Source: Solanum dulcamara (taxonomy: Eukaryota; Streptophyta; Magnoliopsida; Solanales; Solanaceae). Taken from it: 64,000 bases of DNA. Below, one piece after another: positions 12,201 through 20,089 of the stretch (within the stretch, counting starts at the first letter, position 1; every line of letters begins with the position of its first letter). The position numbers and the translations under genes are program-made. A model generated the notes under the pieces. That model was not told where the DNA came from and searched no databases. It saw only the letters and a list, made by a program, of their open reading frames with translations. The stretch lies in NCBI RefSeq assembly GCF_947179165.1, contig NC_077245.1:18198740-18262739 (forward strand), in the 5' to 3' direction.

Positions 12201-14743
12201 AAGGTATATGTGCAACATGCGTGCCCAGACAGTAGTTGTTTATATGCATATTTAGTAAATTTCCTACGAAGCAGTGTCGGATGACACTACTTCAACTAAT
12301 GTGTCCCCCTGCTCCCAAATTTGACATTTTCTGAGAAAAAGGAAAAGAAAATCATGAAAATTAATCATCAAGGATGGTACTATGATGAAAAACACTCCTA
12401 CCAAGAGTGTTTAAATTACTATGAAACCAAGATTGTATCTAAAAGGTTCTTGACATGGATGAAATAAAGGTATTATAATGTTAAATTTCTCCACGTAAGC
12501 GGGTCACATCATTTAAGTATTTTTATTAAATTGATACTCTGTTTAGCTAATAACAAAAGGAATCTTCTTTTAACCAAAGAGAGCTCATAGAAAGTGGACA
12601 TTGATATAGTCAAGAAGTTGATTTCTTACAAATATCCTACACACAGGTAGTTATACTCTTCTGCAGTAAATGAAACCTTAATTATCAGGAGTACAGCAAA
12701 CAGTAAAACCTTTGTTGTTTAATAGAAGGTGTGGTGACCTGAAGCTGTGGGACCAAACTAACCATATACATCTAGTATATTGTTTGTGATAATGTAAAAG
12801 TAAAAATATCTCAACTGAGCATACACATCTTGTGAAGCTATAGCGGACAACTAAACCAAAACCAATGAGAAAAAGACAAGGATCTCAAAGATAATATCCA
12901 TATTCTTTACAATCATCCACAATGACTGCCAGATAATAATGAATTTGCTACCCTCAGTTCTAGTTTTCTACTATTAATAAAACAGAAGAGATCATAAGGA
13001 TATATTTCAAAGCATCTCAGAACTTAAAATGATAATAGGTTTGAATCCACAAAAAGATTTTTATTTTTTAGTGCCAAAAGATTTGTTGTCTAAAGCAAGT
13101 GTCAATGTTTTTGATTATTGATAATCACTAAATGGTATGTTCAAAACAATAAAGAATGTCATAAAGCAATGCAGAACAGGAAACTTTTACTGCCTAATTA
13201 TATATTTGAGTCATATTATATTTACTTGGAAGGTAACAAGAGTCTGACTCATTGTTAACATGCTGAACAATTTTTTTTGCCAAAGTGATGTCACAAATTT
13301 TTCATCTTTTCAGCAATTTCAGTTATTTCTATTAGGAAATTTTGGGTATGGAACAATGAACTCCAGCAAAGATTTTAGTAAATTCAGCAAAACTAGAAAT
13401 TAAAACAGAAAAAAAGAAGGAACATAACTCCAGCCAACAGCAATACCATTTCCTATGAAGTCATAGAGTCATAACAACATAAAAAAGTCACACCCAACAG
13501 TGTTGCCTAGTGGCCAACGAAGTGGGTTGAGCACCAGTAGAGACAATCATGATCATCATTAAAGAGGTGATAAGGACAATTCTCACCGAACTTATGGATT
13601 CTTATGAATCAACTATAATAATGTGCTACACTTATGACTATATTCATGATGATGTTATGTAAGACCCCAAAAGTTGGAAAGTCGGAAAACGAGGATCAAA
13701 AGATGATTTCACAGAAAAACTCAACTTTTGGCACTAGGTGGTCTTCATGGGACCCACTACGGGTTGTGAAGAGGACCACGGTCCGTGAAGGGGCACTGTG
13801 GTCCATGCCAGCCATTTGGGTTCCTGAGGTGGCGACCATGAGAGGCCACCACGAGCTGTAGTGCGGACCACGGTCTATAATGGCCTCCGTGGTGAACCCC
13901 TCCTGCAGGTCCTTGTCAGGACCATCTTCACGCTCCAAGTTCACGGACCATAGTGACCTCCACGGACCGTGAAGGTCTCCGTGGAGCAAGTCCTGAAACT
14001 CTTCCCTGCAACCCCCTAGTTTTCAAGACCAAGTCTACTACCACGGAAGACCACCACGGACCGTGGTGGGTCTCATGGTGGGGCAACCTTCCAAAACCCC
14101 TCTCACAAAATCTCAAAGTCCCTCTCCATAAAGGGGACCACGGACCTTATTATCCACCACGGTCCGTGGCGATGGCCCGTTTTGGGTCACAGATTCAGTT
14201 TTAATGAAAGGTATTTTGGCCATTCCCTATACTTTCATTAATGACTGTGGATGGTTTTTGGGAGATGGCAGATATTTCATGAAATTAGTTTTTGTAGGGG
14301 TAAGCTAGCCTGGACACCATGGTTATAGAAAAAAAAACATAAAAAAAAGGCCAGCTGCATGTCAAGCATTTCTCATGTGCTGGACCAATAAATTCAGAAA
14401 GTGCATTTCCTGAATTCCAACTCAGTTCATAAAACAAACAAATTTCCAGCATTTTTATTCCATCAAAAGGACTAATAAGACATTTAAAGAAAAAACCAGT
14501 TCAATTTCAGTCATTTCTAATGCATTGGATCAAAAACCATACAACTTGTAAAAAGTTAAGGCAATAGTAAAAAGTACCTGCCCTTAGGCCAGATGCAGCA
14601 GCTTTTTGAAGACCCTTTTTCTTGATGATAAAACTGGACCCAATAAACAAACTAGAAGAAAGAGCCAGGCACAGACCATTAACATTATCAGAGGAGATTT
14701 GTTGAGAGTCCCCAAAGCTAGCGGCCTGCTGTGAACTCCCCAT
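3275..14743 (-). CDS. Probable magnesium transporter NIPA family protein, 5' part (six exons, C-terminus outside window)
   Basis: Exons on the minus strand: 14743-14578, 9095-9039, 4172-4082, 3990-3830, 3705-3578 and 3412-3275, together 741 nt (247 codons) with all phases matching. The joined product starts [15 protein letters not shown] and contains the family blocks [74 protein letters not shown] and YPQTWVF. NIPA proteins are multi-pass membrane carriers (about nine helices) thought to move Mg2+ or other divalent cations; roughly the first seven helices are encoded here. The final exon or exons, about 80-100 residues, are missing past the left edge. All introns are GT-AG except the one between exons 3 and 4, which starts GC (4081-4080). 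Introns 1 and 2 (5.5 and 4.9 kb) are long because of transposon insertions. No stop or frameshift is visible in the exons, so the gene looks functional as far as it can be followed. The 57-bp exon 2 is easy to miss in gene prediction. Confidence 0.9.
4450..7905 (-). mobile_element. 5'-truncated L1-type LINE (ORF2) in NIPA intron 2
   Basis: Read on the minus strand from 7905 to a short A-tail (the T-run 4450-4457). The order is: C-terminal end of the endonuclease ([27 protein letters not shown]), a linker ([20 protein letters not shown]), reverse transcriptase ([52 protein letters not shown]), the palm segment with the active-site box, the thumb ([20 protein letters not shown]) and the C-terminal zf-RVT region ([16 protein letters not shown]). 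ORF1 and most of the endonuclease are absent, as in ordinary 5'-truncated copies. Frameshifts and stops break the ORF. The catalytic box reads YADA instead of YADD (Ala codon at 6097-6099). A MITE interrupts it at 6194-6430. It is sense to the NIPA gene and removed with intron 2. Confidence 0.9.
6194..6430. mobile_element. Tourist-like MITE inside the LINE
   Basis: A 237-bp element with inverted ends GAGCCTGTTTGGATTGGCTT and, read inward from the right, AAGCCCGTTTGGATTGGCTG, flanked by TTA (6191-6193 and 6431-6433). The LINE reverse-transcriptase reading becomes continuous across the site if the element and one TTA are left out. That proves it inserted after the LINE. It is related in its ends to the MITE at 1675-1934 but differs inside. 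Confidence 0.85.
7906..9038. other. Remainder of NIPA intron 2
   Basis: Apart from the possible LINE tail at 8600-8757, this stretch between the LINE 5' end and exon 2 holds AT-rich intron sequence. I recognise no gene, RNA or element ends in it. Confidence 0.4.
8600..8757 (+). mobile_element. Probable 3' end of another LINE
   Basis: A plus-strand stretch ending GATCATTTACCTTATCAAAA after a segment ACTTCTTGTACGAGGAGATT. This resembles the 3' untranslated tails of Solanaceae LINEs that I remember, which also end in TTATCAAAAA. No coding part is present. Boundaries are approximate and the assignment is from resemblance only. Confidence 0.35.
9300..9492 (-). mobile_element. tRNA-derived SINE in NIPA intron 1
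   Basis: On the minus strand a Pol III-type A box (TGGCCTAGTGGTAAG, near 9485-9470) and B box (AGTTCGAGTCC, 9430-9420) are followed by a tRNA-unrelated body. The body ends GGAATTCTCAGTTATC and then an A-rich tail running to about 9287. Length and order match Solanaceae SINEs. The tRNA part has no sound anticodon stem, so this is not a tRNA gene. No clear target duplication was found. Confidence 0.75.
9493..11587. other. NIPA intron 1, mostly unassigned
   Basis: Contains the orphan ORF at 9679-10164. A tRNA-like piece on the minus strand near 10640-10580 has a degenerate B box GGGTTTAAAACC. A CT-repeat run lies at about 10650-10700. The rest is AT-rich with no recognisable element ends. Confidence 0.4.
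9679..10164 (-). CDS. Unrecognised 161-codon ORF in NIPA intron 1
   Basis: An open frame starting [13 protein letters not shown] with hydrophobic stretches ([27 protein letters not shown]). I do not recognise the family. It lies on the same strand as the NIPA gene, inside its first intron. No transposon protein motif, signal peptide or zinc site is evident. It could be a chance frame, a decayed gene fragment carried by a transposon, or an exon of an unknown gene. Length alone in AT-rich DNA is weak support. Confidence 0.2.
   Translation of the reverse strand: MFKISSVLFLPKKDSICFFVHSLWKTRNSKTDFINVVFYLLSESFQRKYYMSILQHYVLLLKNASSFPISLVVSGISHILAHVPVLDMDSLMLYLELVLHKLFVKKMDRKCKSACNVHIMTKPFPLYFNFYVGFGPLNKWVHDTTVIYKGEVVLALALYFM
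11606..12125 (-). mobile_element. RTE-type LINE 3' end with (TTG)n tail and perfect 18-bp target duplication
   Basis: Read on the minus strand it starts with a segment of intron sequence (12123-12043). It continues with the typical RTE-LINE 3' untranslated region (TTAGGGTAGAAGGCTAG; GAGCCGAGGGTCTCC; GTAAGGTCTGCGTACATTCT; CTCCCCAGACCCCATGTTGT) and ends in five TTG repeats at 11620-11606. The 18-bp sequence ACAAGCATTTTAATTCAA flanks it at 11588-11605 and 12126-12143, so it inserted by target-primed reverse transcription. No coding part remains. The 5' 81 bp are not LINE sequence but a copy of nearby intron DNA. The same tail is shared with the TS-type SINEs of the family, but the long body upstream favours the LINE. 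Confidence 0.85.
12043..12475. repeat. 81-bp dispersed direct repeat (12043-12123 and 12395-12475)
   Basis: The two segments are identical over 81 bp in the same orientation, 352 bp apart. The first copy lies inside the target-site duplication of the RTE-LINE insertion, at its 5' end; the second is in ordinary intron sequence. So the first is the copied one. The stretch CTCCTACC at the joint also fits the LINE sequence, giving microhomology at the switch point. Confidence 0.9.
12476..13640. other. NIPA intron 1, no feature seen
   Basis: AT-rich intron sequence. I found no ORF with recognisable motifs and no element ends. Confidence 0.4.
13650..14210. mobile_element. LTR-retrotransposon fragment rich in CCACGG/CCGTGG palindromes
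   Basis: A GC-richer block than the surrounding intron, carrying many copies of the palindromic word CCACGGACCGTGG or its parts (near 13777, 13866, 13942, 13962, 14051, 14138 and 14156). This word is familiar from LTR and leader regions of Solanaceae gypsy elements, and a related pattern (CTACGGACCATAG) occurs in the solo LTR at 41522-43646. Neither end is resolved; a start TGTTATGTAAGACCCC near 13655 is possible. ORFs on both strands here are by-products of the repeat. Confidence 0.45.
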
Positions 14744-15029
14744 ACAGTCTTCTTCAATAATCGAAAAACTTCAGTGACACAGAAACTCTCTTTTGCCATT
14801 CCATCGGAAACCCATTTTCACATAAACAATACCATCAATTCTTAGGTTAATTGACACAATTGATGAAAACCCCAATATGAACAAGAAAGGCAGTGACAGT
14901 GGTTGATTTTTTCAAAGAAACAAAGTGGGTAATGAATGAATTGATCTGTGGACGGACGGGGAGACAAAAGTGAAGAAGACGACAGAAGTCTTGTTTTTCC
15001 TGTTTCTTCTTTGATGGGAGATTCAGCAT
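14584..15029 (-). other. Upstream ORFs in the NIPA 5' leader
   Basis: If the leader is unspliced from about 15085, it holds several ATGs before the NIPA start. One opens a 60-codon uORF (15029-14847), two short ones follow, and one opens a 71-codon uORF (14799-14584) in another frame that overlaps the NIPA start codon at 14743. Overlapping uORFs usually reduce translation of the main ORF. An unseen leader intron or a later transcription start would remove them, so this is an inference. Confidence 0.35.
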
Positions 15030-15116
15030 TCAGGAGAGAGAGACAGACACAGTCAGACAGAGATCGATCTTCCTTTCGGCTTTTGTTACCTAAACGTTAA
15101 TTTAGGATATTACAAA

Positions 15117-15124
15117 TTTTATAG
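15117..15124 (-). promoter_or_regulatory. Candidate TATA box of the NIPA gene
   Basis: The minus strand reads CTATAAAA here, about 375 bp upstream of the chosen ATG (14743). About 60-110 bp downstream comes a CT-rich stretch (roughly 15010-15060) typical of plant 5' leaders. Transcription would then start near 15085-15090. No other TATA-like word is as well placed, though AT-rich runs exist at 15150-15190. Confidence 0.35.
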
Positions 15125-15992
15125 GATTTTAGTGTGCTCGGATACGTCCAAATATATATCTCATATTATATAATATGGGGTTGCATGTATCTTAAATTGT
15201 ACATAGACTAAACTTTGTTAGCCTTCTTTCCATTTTGCTCGTCATTTTTTATGTATCTGATATTTCAAATACATATAAATCACATCAGATATATAAACTC
15301 CCAAGAAATTTTCTTGAACAAAGAGTGACCTAAGAGCCAGAACTTTTTTCTAATACATATACTATATTCTTTCTTTGTGACGAAAAGGAATAGAGAAAAT
15401 ACTTTCCCTCATTCTGCTAGATTTTCTATGAAGATATATCTGTGTTAGTTTTTGTGCTCCTAATTTAATACTAGAAAAGCTTGTTGAATCATTAGAGATA
15501 CACCTATATCGGGTGAAATATCCTTGAGAACGGTGTATTTTGAAATGCCTCAAGCTATGAAATTCCCTATAATTGTTCGTAATAAAGTATTTTTCGGAAG
15601 ATTTCCAACAAGCACCACCCACATTTGAGAAGAGACCACTGTCCTAGAAGAAAATGTCCAATAAAGATCATGGCTAAGGTCCAAAAAAAATTCAATGACC
15701 CTAACTTTTATGCGTAAATATTGACCCTCTTAACTTATAATCTAGCAATTATTTAATTAAGTTCTAATACGATGAAATTATTATGCATGTAGAGTGCTAC
15801 TTGACAACATTTTTAAACACAAAAGAGTAGTGTAGTACTCGCACCATCAAATACTAGCCGAGGTGTGTTTCAATAAATTATTGGTGATAGTTCAAGTATG
15901 AATTATTGTAATATTTTATTCATGAGAAATTACTTTTATGTGTGAAATGACTTTTTTTCCCTTTCCCTTAGCGTTGTCATGCTTATTATGTG
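15125..15992. other. Intergenic DNA upstream of the NIPA gene
   Basis: AT-rich. One 86-codon minus-strand frame (15622-15362) has no recognisable motif. A diffuse retro-like segment follows at 15660-15900. Nothing here can be assigned with confidence. Confidence 0.4.
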
Positions 15993-18563
15993 TTGCGGAA
16001 ATGATTGACATGGTTTTCGATGCGATCGGGTGAGATTTTAATAGTTTTGAGTCTTTTAAGTTGAATTATATTGAAATGGTTGACTTTGGTCAACATTTCA
16101 TGATCTGAGATTTGGATCGTGATTTTGTCAGTTGCGTCGAATCTGAAATGTCGAGGTTGGTCTATTAGGATGGTTGGTTACAGTCCCGAGACCTTAGGTT
16201 GTGATTTAGGTGCTTACGCAAAAAGTTGAGTTTTTGGCCTAAAGGGATTTCGAGGGGGTATTTCTGTCATAACATCATTTTTTTGGAATCCGACGATTTC
16301 ATTGGTTCTGAAACATGTTTTATGATCAATTTGCATTATTGGTTCGTGTTTATAGAGATTCGAATGAGTTCCGAGGGTCAAAGGATTTTTGAAGGCTTTT
16401 AGTGCACACTTTTAATGACGGAAAAAATAGGCTTTTAGCAACAAAATTGCCAAGTTAAAATTTATTCGAACTCATTTCGTATTTTTGATATTTTGAGAGC
16501 TAGAAAGGTCCATTTGAAGTGATTTTTGATGCATTTTTCTCCTATAATCATTAGGTAGGTATTTCTAACTTTAGTTTACCTATAACCATTAGGTACGTAT
16601 TTCTAACTTTAGTTTACTCATTTTCCAAGATTATCCCTTTTATATTTCGTGATTTCTATCTACAAAGTGGAGATAGATAAATAAAAAATTATTGATTTGA
16701 AGGTTGATTTGGAACGAGTTTTCATTGATTTTTGGGATTTAAGGTCCTTGTATTGTGGGTAAACTGATTTTGACAAAGGTTTTCCAAAATTTCTTGTTTT
16801 AAACCGCATTTCAAATGAGATTTTTTTTGGTTTTTTCCTAAAGTTGGAAAAATAGTTTTTACTCAATTTGAACATCGATTTGGACTCATTTTCACTTGGA
16901 TTTTCACCTATAGACTCCTTTTCACTTGAGGAACATGAATTTTCAATAAAATTCTAATTATACCCTTTTTCGATTTTGATGAGTTTCTGGGATGATTTTA
17001 TCCCCGGTTTCAAACTTAGCATTATGGGTATCATTGGAACCCTTTTGAGGAATACTTTCCATTCTTGATAGTTGGGGATCGTTTCGTAGTCGTTGATTGA
17101 GTAAAAATCTCTATTTGATGGTTCGGGTGACGTATCAACCTTCAAGGTAGGTTTGGTTATCCTTCTTCTTGGGTAGTTAATCATTCTTATGAATTAGGCT
17201 AGGGATGAAATCGTAGCATGATATTAAGGTGTTGGAAATTGTGGATTATACTATTTCTCCCGTGTGGGGGCTTTTGTTGCTATTTCGCCCTTGTGGGGGC
17301 TTATTTATTGTGTTTCACCCATGTGGGGGCTTATTTGTGTTGATTAGCCAATGTGGGGTCTTATATGATATTATTATTTTCTTTAAGAGTATGTGGTTCA
17401 TGAGATTACCCATGAGAGGGGGTTTTAGCTGATTATTTTTATGTGTTAGATGTAAAATGCCTAAGAGAGGGACTTGGGACAATCTTTATCACTCCTTAAA
17501 ATGAAATGAACGTTTTTCAAAAAGAATATGCATGTTTAAAATGATTTCTTTCACTACTTTTATCATGTGAGGGCGTATTTTAAGATTTATTAAGATTTTG
17601 GGATTTGAGTTGCTATTATCCTCTCATTGAATTGATTATGCCTTTGTGTTGTATGTATTGTGATGCATTCATCCTCATTCATCATAGCATTGTTCATGGG
17701 AAGTTGTGAACTGTGGAAGTACTATTTTGAGAAAGAAAATGAGACACCTTGCATATCCTTGGCAATGAATTAAGTAGCAAGTTGATGAGATATTAAGATT
17801 ATGGAATTTGGTATATGAAATGTGAGTCCCCCATGGGTCCTTGTCTTTGGAGCTAAAGCTCGAAAAGGTATATACGATAGGTTCTGCGACAACCTTGATT
17901 CCACCACATAATTTCATCATTACATTGCATTGCATTGACTATATTTATTTGTTGTGAATCTTGTGTTTTGATATAAGACTGTGTATGTAGTTCTACTTGT
18001 TTATTTTACTCGCATTATTTTTATATAAATTGGTGGCACTAATGTCGGAATGAGACTTTTCTATATGCAGTTGGAAGCATTTCATAGTTTATTTCTTAAG
18101 TTTTGATTATTTACTTTATACTCAGTCAGTCAAACCTACTAAGTACATGTGGATTGTACTCACTCCTACTTCCGTTGTCTTTTTTATGCAAATCCTAGTC
18201 AAGGTATTTCTCGTGGCGGTTGATTGAATCTAGGTAATTATGTCTATTCAAAGTCGTAGTGAGATCCTACTTTTCGAATCGCCACTAGACTTCATCTATC
18301 ATTAACAGTCTATCTATTCAGTTCAAAGACTTGAGTTGGATTTCAAATTCTAGTGATGTAATAGATACTCTTTATGCTTATGATAATAAGTTTTTGGAAC
18401 TTCTTTGTTGTATCTCATTTTCTTATGTTTTGGCCTGACTCCATACTAGGAGTCTCATATGTAGTTATATGTTCTTTTCTACTGTGAGTTAGATTATTTG
18501 GCGTACACACCAGGTTGGGTTTAGGGGGTGTGCCATTATGACTTTGATTTTTGAGTTATGACA
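15993..18563 (+). repeat. 5' LTR of the plus-strand gypsy element
   Basis: The 3' boundary is well placed: TGAGTTATGACA ends at 18563 and the PBS starts 4 bp later. The 5' boundary is estimated at TGTTGCGGAAATG (15993); a second LTR is not present to confirm it. Inside are a 38-40-bp tandem duplication (16541-16618), a degenerate tandem array of a TGTGGGGGCTT-containing unit (17259-17365) and a short hairpin AGTAC-9 nt-GTACT (18142-18160). Confidence 0.6.
17259..17365 (+). repeat. Degenerate tandem repeat within the gypsy LTR
   Basis: Four successive units of about 26-30 bp each contain a version of CCC-N3-TGTGGGGGCTT (near 17259, 17287, 17318 and 17349). Units differ by several bases. Such arrays are common in LTR U3/R regions and may hold regulatory sites; function is unknown. 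Confidence 0.65.
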
Positions 18564-18566
18564 AAT

Positions 18567-18578
18567 TGATATCAGAGC
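18567..18578 (+). other. Primer-binding site (tRNA-iMet type) of the gypsy element
   Basis: TGATATCAGAGC differs by one base from the usual TGGTATCAGAGC complementary to the 3' end of initiator tRNA-Met. It lies directly after the LTR end (18563), which fixes orientation and LTR boundary. Confidence 0.8.
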
Positions 18579-18963
18579 ACTAGGTTCTCTAGTTTCATAA
18601 GTTAAAGAGCAGGGTATCTAGTAGAGTCTAAAGTATTGGTACGTAGACATCCGTACCTATCTTCAAGAGGTTATGAGATACTTAGTAGGGAAATTCCTTT
18701 CATTGATTCCATATCGTGCGAGTTGTTCATATCAAGTGTTGTAAACCTTTAATCTGTTCTTTTCGCATTAGAAGTAAAGGTCAGTTTTGAGAGGGAAACT
18801 CCTACGTAAAGACGATCTAGTGAGGCCACACTCGAGCCTGTTTATGATTATGAGGATATAGAGCATCAAATTAAAGATTTTGGGAAATGGTCGGTTACAC
18901 TCTAAGTATTTGATTTTTGATTTTGGGTATCAATTCATTCCCGTTTGTCATTCCTCTGAGATT

Positions 18964-20060
18964 ATGGATCGACCTTTTCCTTCTAGTGTTTCTATGTCTG
19001 CTTCAGAGCAGAAGAGTTTTGAGAGATTCGTCAAATTATTGCCTCCTATGTTTGATAGTATGACTAATGAGGAGGCTTATGAATTTTTTTTCGAGTGTCA
19101 GGACAGGTTGTTCAACCTAGGTATATTAAAGGCACATGGAGTGTCTTACACCTTTTATTAGGTTGTTCGAGACGCCAAGAAGTGGTGGAGATCGGTTCTT
19201 ACTTGTAGGCCTATTGGTTCTCCTATGATGAGTTGGGAGCATTTTACTAAATAGTTCCTCGAGAGGTTTATACCATATAGTCTTCGTGATCAGCATAGGG
19301 ATGAGTTCAACAAATTGGAGTAGGGTTCCCTATCAATTTTAGAGTATGAGGATCGTTTTCCCGAGCTATCTCATTGTGATTTGTGGAGTATTTCTACCGA
19401 GTTAGAGCAGATTCATAAGTTGTTGAAGGGGCTTGCTGATTATCTTCAGGAGGCCACAACCTCTCTTGTGTTATCCACAACCTCTCTTGTGTTATCAGGT
19501 GGTACATTTCATAGTATTATTGACCATACTAGAAAGATTGAGGTTATTCAATCGATATGCTAGACAGGGTGGTGACGCTAAGAGATTTTGTCGCCATGAT
19601 CAGTTTAGTGGTCATTCATTCAGAGGTCAAGATTATTCGGGTTAGAACACCCATAGATATTTAGATAGACCAGCACGTGCAGCGATTCAGGGTATAGATA
19701 AAGCTGGTGGACCCAAGTCTGGTCAGACTGTCCATAGTGAGCATAGTGGCTTTTCGAGATAGGGAGGACATACAGACTCTTCTAATTATCCTTAACGAGG
19801 TTCAGTTCCTCGAGGTTTTCTTTGTGATGAGTTTAGGCATAAGGCAAAGTATTGCCCCAAACGTGCTTCTTCTATTGTGCAGCTAGGATCACAGGTTGTT
19901 CGTGATATGCCAGCTTCAACTATTTGAGGTGCTTCACAGAGTACTAAAAGTGGTACCAAGGGTACCAATGTGGCACTTAGGGAGCTCAAGGTAGTGCTCG
20001 TGGTGGTTCTCAGGCTAGTAGTGATCGGAGCCTATGATATGCTATATCGAGTAGATATGA
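18964..20060 (+). pseudogene. gypsy gag remnant
   Basis: The frame from ATG 18964 gives FERFVKLLPPMFDSM, then WWRSVLTCRPIGSPMMSWEH and FLERFIPYSLRDQHRDEF, the capsid core of plant gypsy gag. Stops interrupt it at 19159, 19252 and 19321 (all TAG). After a frameshift near 19433-19560, further stops come at 19643 (TAG), 19760 (TAG), 19793 (TAA) and 19925 (TGA). A 20-bp tandem duplication (about 19459-19498) lies in it. The zinc knuckle at about 19820 reads CDEF-R-HKAKYC and has lost a cysteine. Confidence 0.8.
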
Positions 20061-20089
20061 GATGAAGGCCTCAAATGCAAGTGATCACA

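Noticed and set aside
13634..14204. Overlapping ORFs on both strands
   Set aside because: They are by-products of the GC-rich palindromic repeats; no protein motif.
14584..14799. Alternative start MAKESFCVTE for the NIPA protein
   Set aside because: It is in a different frame from the conserved [15 protein letters not shown] segment; the ATG at 14743 is in frame. It is kept only as a uORF.
15362..15622. 86-codon minus-strand frame upstream of NIPA
   Set aside because: No motif, no supporting splice or promoter context; not reported as a gene.
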